A stretch of DNA of 64,000 bases, taken from positions 248,001-312,000 of the forward strand of contig NZ_QUOK01000001.1 in assembly GCF_003390325.1 (NCBI RefSeq). Reading direction: 5' to 3'. The notes under the pieces are model-generated. The model was not told the origin of the DNA, ran no database searches, and worked only from the letters and a program-made list of their open reading frames with translations. Position 1 is the first letter of the stretch. Each line of letters starts with the position of its first letter. Source of the stretch: Rhodohalobacter sp. SW132 (lineage in GTDB: Bacteria > Bacteroidota > Rhodothermia > Balneolales > Balneolaceae). Below, piece by piece: positions 29,512 through 37,148 of this stretch. Position numbers and translations under genes: made by a program.

Positions 29512-29697
29512 AGTGTGGCAGGATTAGTTTTAACCCGGGTAGGATTGCAGTAAATAGCAGCAATCGGAGAGTTATTTAATAAAGGGTGATCCGCTTTGTA
29601 AGAAGAGATCAAAAGTAGTGAATCCGTAGCGTTGATCCTGTTTTATGCACTTTCCGACGATCATAATTCTCACAATAATAAGTGTTATGTCAATCCT

Positions 29698-29764
29698 AAA
29701 CCTGTCAGGTTTGAAGAATAAAAACACTGCTATATAGGTAAAAGCCAATAAACCTGACAGGTTT
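29698..29764. repeat. Inverted pair of the AAACCTG-x-CAGGTTT repeat
   Basis: AAACCTGTCAGGTTT (29698-29712) and its exact reverse complement AAACCTGACAGGTTT (29750-29764), separated by 37 bases. Each arm is itself almost palindromic. It lies downstream of the small membrane-protein gene of the nap cluster (minus strand) and may terminate it. Confidence 0.88.
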
Positions 29765-29803
29765 TACCCGGTAGTTTACCGATGACACGACACCAGCTTC
29801 ATT

Positions 29804-30055
29804 CTACTCACTATCCAATACTCTGCGGTTTTTCAGATCGCGGAAAACGGCAACAACATATAGTGCAACACCCAGAATCATTATAGGCATTCCCATGAAT
29901 ACACCGAGGCCTACGCTCCAGGATTGAAATCCAAAGATCAGAAAGATGAGGACGAGAAGCATACCTGCCATCGTACAAAGGATAGCGGCCCGAACCAGTC
30001 TGTCGACTTCCTGAGGGACTTGATCGTGTTGTGACGTGTTTTCTGTGTTACTCAT
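29804..30055 (-). CDS. Small two-helix membrane protein of the nap cluster
   Basis: 83 residues. A soluble N-terminus ('MSNTENTSQHDQVPQEVDRLVRAA') precedes two transmembrane helices at about 25-45 and 52-72. Its start overlaps the last codons of the tetraheme cytochrome gene by 8 bases (30048-30055), so the two are translationally coupled. I do not recognise the family. By position it may be an accessory or anchor subunit for the nitrate-reducing complex, in the place where nap operons often carry small genes such as napE. Confidence 0.6.
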   Translation of the reverse strand: MSNTENTSQHDQVPQEVDRLVRAAILCTMAGMLLVLIFLIFGFQSWSVGLGVFMGMPIMILGVALYVVAVFRDLKNRRVLDSE

Positions 30056-31004
30056 TCAGGGCCTCCACAAGTTTTTCCAGTTCTTTGATGTCAATCTCAC
30101 TAATCTGGGATGCAGTTTGACGTTCTGTGCGATGGTGTTCGGGTACATCATCCCGTTCCTGCGGGGTGGGATGAGCCGGGCCGTGACAGGAGGTGCAGCT
30201 CACCTCGTCTGTCCGGAATTTATCCGCCAGCGCAAGGTGGCTTGGAACATCCCGGTACGCCGTTGTACCGCCGTGGCACGCCGTGCAGTTCATGTTTGGA
30301 TAGCTGCCCGCATATCGGATAGGATCTTCCCAAGTGCGGGTTACAAACAGAAGCCAGTGTCGGAATCCGTCGCGCTTCCCCTCAAAAGTGCCGTGTGCGC
30401 CGTAGGTCGTATGGCATGTGTAGCATTGATACTCCGAAATCCATTGATTTTTGAAGTGACGCGCAGCAAGTGTTGAACTTTCGGGATCGTACAGGTCGTT
30501 CACAAACGGATCCATCACATGGCAGGTACCACACGATTCAACCGTTTTTGTGGTCTCCAGCACGGTAGCACTGGTTCCAAGTCCAACAATCACCGGCAGC
30601 ACAAACAGGCTGATGATCAGCAGCAGCCGGTAGTTCATTCGGTTGATGCGACTCTTGTACACAAACTCAATCAGAATCAGAATAAAAAGTGCAGTAACCA
30701 CTGCAAAAATTCCGGCAAGCCGCATCAGTTCGCCCACCGTAATTCCTTTTTCGGCAGCCGGCGAAACGGGCTGAAGCTGATCTCCTTGCCCCTGCATGAA
30801 AAATGCGTAGGTGCTGCCATAAAGTGTGGCTTTGGATTCTTCAACCGACATTTCACTTCTGTCAAACTCGTGATAACTTTCAAACAGAGCCTGATCCTGG
30901 CTCGAGTCATCAACCACGTAAATTCCAATGATTGCAACAGCAAGGCCAGTGGCTACCAGGAAGATCAAAAAAGAGAATAACAGGTTGGATCTTTGTTTTT
31001 CCAT
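30048..31004 (-). CDS. Membrane tetraheme cytochrome c, NapC/NirT-like quinol dehydrogenase
   Basis: 318 residues from ATG 31002-31004 ('MEKQRSNLLF'); a longer frame to 31064 overlaps napA and is unlikely. Four CXXCH heme sites are visible: C158-H162, C194-H198, C240-H244 and C270-H274, with 'CGTCHVMDPF' typical of NapC/NirT. Unlike ordinary NapC, which has one anchor helix, this protein has three: about 9-30, 95-117 and 125-147, with a roughly 60-residue loop after the first. Its proposed role is to oxidise quinol and pass electrons directly to NapA, since no napB is present. It sits 20 bases after napA and overlaps the next small gene. Confidence 0.88.
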   Translation of the reverse strand: MEKQRSNLLFSFLIFLVATGLAVAIIGIYVVDDSSQDQALFESYHEFDRSEMSVEESKATLYGSTYAFFMQGQGDQLQPVSPAAEKGITVGELMRLAGIFAVVTALFILILIEFVYKSRINRMNYRLLLIISLFVLPVIVGLGTSATVLETTKTVESCGTCHVMDPFVNDLYDPESSTLAARHFKNQWISEYQCYTCHTTYGAHGTFEGKRDGFRHWLLFVTRTWEDPIRYAGSYPNMNCTACHGGTTAYRDVPSHLALADKFRTDEVSCTSCHGPAHPTPQERDDVPEHHRTERQTASQISEIDIKELEKLVEALNE

Positions 31005-31024
31005 AACGAACAGGTTTATTAATA

Positions 31025-33364
31025 TCAGGCTTGAACTGATGCTTTTTCGATGTTGACCGCGCACCGTTTATAATCGGGCTGACGGGAGAAGGGGTCTACC
31101 GCATCGCTGGTTATTTTGTTCACAAGATGTTTGGCTGAGTGCATCGTGGCAAAGACCAATCCCTCGCGAATATTGTTGGTAATGCGCGTGACAAAATCTG
31201 CATCACCGCGGCGGCTGTAAACGTTTACCATATCTCCTTCACTCAGTCCATATCGCTGTGCATCGGCTGGGTGAACTTCAAGAAAATCGGTATCTACACT
31301 TTTCAGATCCTCAATTCCCCGGGTAATAGTTTCCGTATGCCAGTGTTCCAGAACGCGGCCGGTGGTGAGTGTCAGCGGATACTCCTCATCGGTCGGCTCA
31401 TAGGGCGGTTCCTGCTCGTGCAGATAGATAATTGCCCTGCCGTCGGGACGTGCATAAAAATCGAGCCGTGCATCTTCATTACGCACCATCGGGTCCGATC
31501 CCGGTACAAATCTTCGGCAGGTTCCGGGGTGATCTTCATCGGGACACGGCCAGAGAATTCCGGGCTGATTCTTCAGACGCTCATAGGTAATTCCTTCAAA
31601 ATTGTAGTATGACTGTCCTGAGATCTTTCTCCACTCGTTCCAGATATCCTCCTGGGTTCGATTTGGGAAGAGATCAGAATGACCAAGGCGATCGGCCAGA
31701 TCGATCAAAATGTCGAAATCGCTGCGGGCTTCGCCCTGCGGTTCGGCCAGTTTGGGTACATAGTGATATCTTCGTTCCGACTGGCTGAACACGCCGCTCT
31801 TTTCCACCCACATCGCCGCGGGGAGAACTACATCAGCATACTTTGTGGTTTCGGTGGGATGAAATGCGTCAGCAACCACCACAAACGTTCGCTCCATCGC
31901 CTCGCGATAGGGTAAAATGTTGGGAAGGGAGTGAATGGGATTGGTGGACATAATCAGCGTGCAGTCCACATCTCCTGCATGCATCGCCTGGAAAAGCGCC
32001 ATGGTATGATACCCGGGATTGGGGCTGATTCTGCCCTCCGGCACATTCCACAGCTCCTCCATTTCACGCCGGTGATCCGGGTTGGCGACGGCCCGTCCTG
32101 TCGGAAGTGCATGAGCCAGTGCTCCCGTATCACGGATTCCACCGCCGGCATTCGGCTGTCCCGTCAGTGAAAACGGAGTAGCTCCCGGCCGGCCGATCTG
32201 TCCTGTGAGAAGGTGCATCGCCATCACCAGCCGGTTGGAAGCTGTACCTTGTGTCTGCTGATTCAGCCCCATCGTCCAGAAACTCATCGTTGCCGGCGCA
32301 TTTCCGAACCGGAAAGCCGCTTCACGGATCTGCTCCGGAGAGATACCGCAAGTGGCCGACGCCTGCTCAGGTGTGTAATTCTCAAGATTAGCCCTGAAAT
32401 GCTCCAGTGTGATCTGATTACCTCCCTCCTGGAATCGCAGATAATCCTCGATCATCTCCTCATCAATCACCCCGCGGCGGAAAAATTCATAAATCATGGA
32501 GTTGTAGAGGGATACATCGGTGCCGGGACGAATTTGCAGGTGGAGATCGGCCCGCTTGGCGGTGTTTGTTTTTCGCGGATCTACCACGATAATGGTTGTG
32601 TTGGGATTGGCGCGCTTTCGGTCCAGTACCCGTTCCCAGATAATGGGGTGGCAGTCTGCCATATTCGATCCGGTAATGAAAAAGCAGTCGGCGTGATCGG
32701 TATCTTCGTAGCAGCCCATCGGTTCATCCTTTCCAAAAACCGAGGTATATCCCACAGCGGCAGATGCCATACAGAGGCGCGGATTCCCATCCACATTATT
32801 GGTGCCGATTCCTGCTTTGAAAAGTTTATTGGCCGTATAACTCTCCTCAGTAAAGAGCTGTCCGCTCCCGTAGTAAGCCACACTGTCGGGGCCTTTCTCT
32901 TCAATGGCCCTGTTGAAGCGGGAGGCGATCAGCTCCATCGCTTCGTCCCAGCTCGCGCGCTCCAGCTCGCCATTTTTGCGGATGAGAGGATAGTGAAGCC
33001 GGTCATCGGCGTAAAGAATCTCGCGGTTTAAAATTCCTTTAATGCAGAGTCGTCCGCGGTTGTGGGCATCGGGGTCACCTTTCACATCCACCACCCGTCC
33101 GTCGTTCATGCCGATCAATACGCCGCACCCGGTTCCGCAAAACCGGCAGACTCCCTGGTGCCAGCTGTCTACATCAATCACGGGCTGGCGTTCCCAGAGC
33201 TCGCCACAGCCAGACATAAGCGACCCGGTAAACACGCCGGCAGCCGATAGCGATGCAAGGCGCATAAACTCTCTGCGGGTAAAGCCTAAATATTCATCTG
33301 AAGGGGAATCGGGTGATTTTGATTGAGTGTCGCTTTTTGGGGTTCCATTTTTCTTTTGTTTCAT
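31025..33364 (-). CDS. napA: Periplasmic nitrate reductase catalytic subunit NapA-like (Mo-bisMGD)
   Basis: 779 residues from ATG 33362-33364. A Tat signal is seen at 'GFTRREFMRLAS' (Arg30-Arg31), so the enzyme is exported folded; 'LMSGC' (Cys53) just after it could alternatively be a lipid attachment site. The 4Fe-4S cluster ligands are C73, C76, C80 and C107 ('CRFCGTGCGVLIG ... GRLCIKG'). Cys198 in 'GNPRLCMASAAVGYTSVFGKDEPMGCYED' is the expected Mo ligand and matches NapA strongly, as distinct from formate dehydrogenases. It reduces nitrate to nitrite in the periplasm. The cluster lacks napB, napD, napG and napH within the window. moeA and mobA are divergent from it. Confidence 0.9.
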   Translation of the reverse strand: MKQKKNGTPKSDTQSKSPDSPSDEYLGFTRREFMRLASLSAAGVFTGSLMSGCGELWERQPVIDVDSWHQGVCRFCGTGCGVLIGMNDGRVVDVKGDPDAHNRGRLCIKGILNREILYADDRLHYPLIRKNGELERASWDEAMELIASRFNRAIEEKGPDSVAYYGSGQLFTEESYTANKLFKAGIGTNNVDGNPRLCMASAAVGYTSVFGKDEPMGCYEDTDHADCFFITGSNMADCHPIIWERVLDRKRANPNTTIIVVDPRKTNTAKRADLHLQIRPGTDVSLYNSMIYEFFRRGVIDEEMIEDYLRFQEGGNQITLEHFRANLENYTPEQASATCGISPEQIREAAFRFGNAPATMSFWTMGLNQQTQGTASNRLVMAMHLLTGQIGRPGATPFSLTGQPNAGGGIRDTGALAHALPTGRAVANPDHRREMEELWNVPEGRISPNPGYHTMALFQAMHAGDVDCTLIMSTNPIHSLPNILPYREAMERTFVVVADAFHPTETTKYADVVLPAAMWVEKSGVFSQSERRYHYVPKLAEPQGEARSDFDILIDLADRLGHSDLFPNRTQEDIWNEWRKISGQSYYNFEGITYERLKNQPGILWPCPDEDHPGTCRRFVPGSDPMVRNEDARLDFYARPDGRAIIYLHEQEPPYEPTDEEYPLTLTTGRVLEHWHTETITRGIEDLKSVDTDFLEVHPADAQRYGLSEGDMVNVYSRRGDADFVTRITNNIREGLVFATMHSAKHLVNKITSDAVDPFSRQPDYKRCAVNIEKASVQA

Positions 33365-33570
33365 CCGCAAAATCAAGTTGGCAAGTGTTACAATGAATTA
33401 AAACAGTATACTTTTTGAGATGATCTCTTACAAATAGAAACGGTTATTTATATTCATTTTAAGATTGAAGGTGTAATAGATAGCATTTGCGATCAGTTAC
33501 AGAATTCCCTTTTATTCCACACTAAATCACTTCATTTTATAAAGCCTAACACTTGACGCAACCCTACCCT

Positions 33571-34776
33571 ATGTCTGACTCGAATCAAACCGACTTTCTT
33601 CCCGTTGATGTTGCCTTAAAACGAATTTTAGATGCCGTTATACCGGTCGGCGAATCGGAGCTGATCTCTTCTAAAGAATCGGAAGGCCGAATTTTAGCTG
33701 ATGATCTGAATGCACAGCACGATATTCCGGCATTTGATAATTCAGCGCTGGATGGCTACATCTTTTTGACGAAAGATCTTGAGAGCGGACAGCGGAAATT
33801 CAGAGTAGACGGCGAGATCCGGCCGGAGGAGGACCAGCCGGGAGATCTGAAACCGGAAACGTGCAGGGAGATCATGACCGGTTCACCAGTGCCGCCCGGT
33901 AACTGTACGGTAGTTCCGATTGAGATGATTTCTGAATCAAACGGTGAAGTTGTTGTGAATGAGGTTCCGGACCGAAATCCAATCCGAAAACAGGGAGAAG
34001 GATACCAAAAAGGAAAGGCTGTTTTGCCTAAAGGTACGGTGATCCGTCCGTATGAGATCGGACTGATGATCGAATCGGGAAATATGAACTGCACGGTACT
34101 TTCACAAATCAATATGGCGGTTCAGGTGACCGGCTCTGAAATCAATGAGGAGCGAAATTCTAACGGCCCGGTTCTCAACGGATTGATCAGCCACTGGCCC
34201 GGCACAACGGTGAGGGAGTGGCCGGTGCTGGATGATGACCCTGCACTTGTAAAAGAGCGGATGCTCAGGCTGAAAGATTCGGCCGATGTAGTTCTCACCA
34301 CCGGGGGGATTTCAATGGGGAAACACGACTATATCCTGGGAGCGATGGAGGAGCTTGGTGCGGAAGTGATCGTCCGTAAAATAGAACAAAAGCCGGGCAA
34401 ACCGATCACGGTGACCCGGCTTGATGGAACACTTTTTTTCCACCTGCCCGGAAACCCGATCTCGGCCGTTTTTACCGCGGAGTATTATGCCCGAAAAGCT
34501 GTTTACAAGATGCTGGGACTCAAAAGTGACGAAAAAATGGTTGCAGCTGCCGGTAAACTTGAAAATCACCGACCGGGAAAAACTCTTTTTGTACCGGGCA
34601 AATTGCAATTGGATGAAGAAAACCGGCTGACCGTTTCCAGCGAAGGCGTAATGAAATCACACCTGATGCAGCTCTACCGCGATTCGGACGTGTACGTGAG
34701 GCTCGATCCGGAAACAGAAATCGATGCCGGTGAACGAGTTGAGGTTACTCCTTATACCACAACCCGCCTGTCATGA
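33571..34776 (+). CDS. moeA: Molybdopterin molybdotransferase MoeA
   Basis: 401 residues starting at ATG 33571 (a TTG six codons earlier is less likely). It inserts molybdate into adenylylated molybdopterin. Visible family motifs include 'LAQHDIPAFDNSALDGY'-like text (residues about 48-62), 'EIMTGSPVPPGNCTVVPIE', 'VLTTGGISMGKHDYI' (the molybdopterin-binding loop) and 'KPGKPITV ... FHLPGNPISAVFT'. It ends in ATGA, overlapping mobA by 4 bases. Being divergent from napA across 206 bases, the promoter region is probably shared and may respond to the same signal. Confidence 0.94.
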   Translation: MSDSNQTDFLPVDVALKRILDAVIPVGESELISSKESEGRILADDLNAQHDIPAFDNSALDGYIFLTKDLESGQRKFRVDGEIRPEEDQPGDLKPETCREIMTGSPVPPGNCTVVPIEMISESNGEVVVNEVPDRNPIRKQGEGYQKGKAVLPKGTVIRPYEIGLMIESGNMNCTVLSQINMAVQVTGSEINEERNSNGPVLNGLISHWPGTTVREWPVLDDDPALVKERMLRLKDSADVVLTTGGISMGKHDYILGAMEELGAEVIVRKIEQKPGKPITVTRLDGTLFFHLPGNPISAVFTAEYYARKAVYKMLGLKSDEKMVAAAGKLENHRPGKTLFVPGKLQLDEENRLTVSSEGVMKSHLMQLYRDSDVYVRLDPETEIDAGERVEVTPYTTTRLS

Positions 34777-35351
34777 AATCCGGACGCAAACTCTATATCC
34801 TTTGCGGGGGGCAATCACGCAGAATGGGCCGCGACAAGGCGATGGTTGAGTTGCGTGGGGAAAGACTGCTGGATCGTCAAATTAATAAAGGGGAGAACTA
34901 TTTTGATGAGGTGGTGTTGCTCTGCGGACAAAACAGCTACCCGGTGGAGAACCGCCAATTGACCGACCGGGTCGAAAATGCGGGGCCGCTGTCCGGGATT
35001 CTTGAAGCGTTAAAAGATGGCGCTGAGAATTCCTTAAAGGAAATCGCAATTCTTCCAGTGGACCTGCCGGGGATTTCGGAAGATACAATTCAGCAATTGG
35101 CTTTATCAAAGTTAAATGAATCTGATCAGGCTCTTCTGATAAAATCAGGCGAAGACCTTCAGCCGCTTGCCGGGGTCTATTCTGTGGATCTGGCAAGTGA
35201 ACTTGAGCACTTTCTAAAAATCGGCAACCGGATGGTTTTTGCGTTTGTGAACGGTTTAGAATATTCAGTAATAGAGGTGGGTCAGGAAGAGTTAAAAAAT
35301 CTCAATCAGCCGGATGATGTTCGCTGGTTTGAAAAGAGGGATATGAACTAA
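34773..35351 (+). CDS. mobA: Molybdenum cofactor guanylyltransferase MobA
   Basis: 192 residues. It transfers GMP to Mo-molybdopterin, giving the bis-MGD cofactor that NapA needs. The nucleotide-binding loop 'LYILCGGQSRRMGRDKAMVEL' (consensus LAGGxSxRMGxDK) and the Mg-binding 'AILPVDLPGISEDTI' are present. Start and stop overlap moeA by ATGA, indicating translational coupling. Placing moeA and mobA next to napA is consistent with the island carrying its own cofactor supply. Confidence 0.92.
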   Translation: MKSGRKLYILCGGQSRRMGRDKAMVELRGERLLDRQINKGENYFDEVVLLCGQNSYPVENRQLTDRVENAGPLSGILEALKDGAENSLKEIAILPVDLPGISEDTIQQLALSKLNESDQALLIKSGEDLQPLAGVYSVDLASELEHFLKIGNRMVFAFVNGLEYSVIEVGQEELKNLNQPDDVRWFEKRDMN

Positions 35352-35546
35352 ATACCATAAACCAATCTACTCTCGTACAGGTGCTCATCACCGGGACGCA
35401 AGGTGAAAACAGCTCAGCTGTTGCAGAGTGTATGAACAAGTATGGAAGATGTCATAGTGGAGTGTGGGATAACGATACAAAACCATAAAACTAAATGCCT
35501 TAAACCAATCTGATCTATCAACCTTCAGCTTGTTTTCAAATATGCA

Positions 35547-35960
35547 CTATCTATTTCTGTAAGACACTACCCGCTGCCAGATCAATCCGGCAAAGATCAG
35601 AATACTGATCGCTAACAGGGATCGACCGATGAGGGCATTAGCAGAGATATTTGGTGAAAAAGAAGAGAGGACAAGAAAAATCAACCCGATATTAAAGAGG
35701 AACACCATTACCCATGCGGGGAGAACCGGACCGCGGCGCTCACCTTCCAGTTTTTTGGGAAAGATCCAGTATGCGGTTCCGATCACAAATTGTACCAGCC
35801 AGCCCCAGATCGCCAGCTCGTAGTGAACAGGAAGCAGCGACCACAATGCTGGATGCAGATCGGCTGCTTTGTGAGTCAATATCAAACCGCCCGCCATTGC
35901 GGAGACCAGCAGCCAGATCATGGAGATTCGGATCATCCAGATGGAGGGCTTTGGTATCAT
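35547..35960 (-). CDS. Four-helix membrane protein, heme-copper-oxidase-half-like (paralogue of next gene)
   Basis: 137 residues with four predicted helices. The central pattern 'PVHYELAIWGWLVQFVIGTAYWIFPKK' (His, GW, then G-x-x-Y-W-x-F-P) resembles the His-containing helix of heme-copper oxidase or NnrS-type proteins. The gene is preceded by a paralogue with the same layout and overlaps it by ATGA (35957-35960). Small proteins of this kind occur in denitrification loci, but I know no demonstrated role. A heme-binding function is only a suggestion, as a single conserved His is visible. Confidence 0.6.
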   Translation of the reverse strand: MIPKPSIWMIRISMIWLLVSAMAGGLILTHKAADLHPALWSLLPVHYELAIWGWLVQFVIGTAYWIFPKKLEGERRGPVLPAWVMVFLFNIGLIFLVLSSFSPNISANALIGRSLLAISILIFAGLIWQRVVSYRNR

Positions 35961-36388
35961 GTCCGGCTCCGTTTTCGTTCATTACGAGTCTGCAATCGCG
36001 GCCAGATTTCTGCGATATAACAGATTGTGGCAGCTACCTGCAGGAGGGATGATGTAAGTGCCAGGATTGTAGCCAGAGGTCTGTGCTGAATCAGCGGCAA
36101 AAAAGGTTCCATCAGGAATCGGATCATCAAACCAGAATTTAGCAGCCAGAAGGTGAGCCAGCAGAGAACCGATTCGCGTTTCTTTTTATCGCGATGCTTT
36201 CGCGGAAACAACCAGATTGATACCCCGATGATCACCTGTGTAATCCATCCAACTACCAGCATGTGCCAGTAGACCGGCAGCAACAACCCGGAACTGACAG
36301 CAGGAATCTCCGAAACAAGTGCCAGCACCACCCCGGTGATGAAGTAAATTATTCCGGCTTTTATGAACCAGCGTGTTACTCTTGGCAT
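35957..36388 (-). CDS. Four-helix membrane protein, heme-copper-oxidase-half-like
   Basis: 143 residues, four predicted helices. 'PVYWHMLVVGWITQVIIGVSIWLFPRK' aligns with the same segment of the downstream paralogue; the His is shifted by one residue between the two. The basic loop 'KHRDKKKRES' after helix 2 also recurs in weaker form. The two genes overlap by 4 bases and probably form a heterodimer or arose by tandem duplication. The nearby CopD-like gene upstream makes a three-gene membrane set on the minus strand, separated from it by a hairpin. Confidence 0.6.
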   Translation of the reverse strand: MPRVTRWFIKAGIIYFITGVVLALVSEIPAVSSGLLLPVYWHMLVVGWITQVIIGVSIWLFPRKHRDKKKRESVLCWLTFWLLNSGLMIRFLMEPFLPLIQHRPLATILALTSSLLQVAATICYIAEIWPRLQTRNERKRSRT

Positions 36389-36406
36389 TTATAACCCATC
36401 TCCTGT

Positions 36407-36445
36407 CCCCTTCCCTATGCCAAAAATCGTGGCACAGGGAAGGGG
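36407..36445. terminator. Strong hairpin between the CopD-like gene and the paired four-helix genes
   Basis: CCCCTTCCCTATGCC (36407-36421) pairs with GGCACAGGGAAGGGG (36431-36445) with one G-T wobble and a 9-base loop. It lies 3' of the minus-strand CopD-like gene. No T-run follows on that strand, so it may stabilise or attenuate rather than terminate. Confidence 0.55.
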
Positions 36446-36488
36446 TACTTATTTTAGCGTTTACTATTCAAATCAAAAATATCACTCC

Positions 36489-37034
36489 CTATCCTCTTAC
36501 CAATGTAACCGCGTAATATAATATGCCTAATCCAAGAAGAAGATTGATACGCCCGGCCCAGCTGGTGACTTTTCTGAAACGTTGGGTTCGGGCACTGTCC
36601 GGTTCTTGATCCATTAATTGTGCCGCTTTCGGACCGAGCCAGAAATCGTGTATACCGCTCAGGGCCAGGACCCATCCAAAAAGGTGGAGTTTACCTGCCA
36701 GACGTGAACCATAGGTGGTTTGCCAGAAGTCGATGGAGAAGATCGTTTCTACTGTAAATCCGCGGCCGATCAGGGCGGTGAATCCGGTTAGGATCAGCAG
36801 CGGAAAGATCAGCCAGCTCAACCGGCTGAAGCGTGTGCCCAGCTCGGTAAAGAGCAGTCCCCGCTGGCTCGAAAGTTTTTTTCGTGTAGCCGGAACCAAA
36901 ACGGCAGCTGTAAAGAGCATTCCGCCAATCCAGAACGTAACGAAAATAAGATGGATAAATACGGACCAGGTGTACACGGATATTGATTTATGTTGATGGA
37001 TGATTTCTTTCAGCTTCAACTGAAAGAAATGCAT
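36489..37034 (-). CDS. CopD-like integral membrane protein
   Basis: 181 residues, five or so helices. 'SVFIHLIFVTFWIGGMLFTAAVLVPATR' near the N-terminus and 'SRLAGKLHLFGWVLALSGIHDFWLGPKA' further on match the CopD/DUF2269-type pattern with His residues near helix ends. CopD members are linked with copper uptake or export, which would fit a locus encoding a copper nitrite reductase and CuA oxidase-like proteins. That link is inferred from context only. Confidence 0.6.
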   Translation of the reverse strand: MHFFQLKLKEIIHQHKSISVYTWSVFIHLIFVTFWIGGMLFTAAVLVPATRKKLSSQRGLLFTELGTRFSRLSWLIFPLLILTGFTALIGRGFTVETIFSIDFWQTTYGSRLAGKLHLFGWVLALSGIHDFWLGPKAAQLMDQEPDSARTQRFRKVTSWAGRINLLLGLGILYYAVTLVRG

Positions 37035-37148
37035 TAATTGTGAAGCTGAAATTAATAATAAGGAGTATGATGTCTTTTAATTTGAGGAAATTTATATTCT
37101 TTTTAAAATCGATCGATCCATAGGAAATTTACTGTGGTAAGATAGTTC

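Noticed and set aside
32213-33031. 272-codon open frame on the plus strand opposite napA
   Set aside because: It is wholly antisense to a gene with convincing NapA motifs, has no ribosome binding site and codes for a low-complexity Cys/His-rich product; it is a shadow of G+C-rich codon use.
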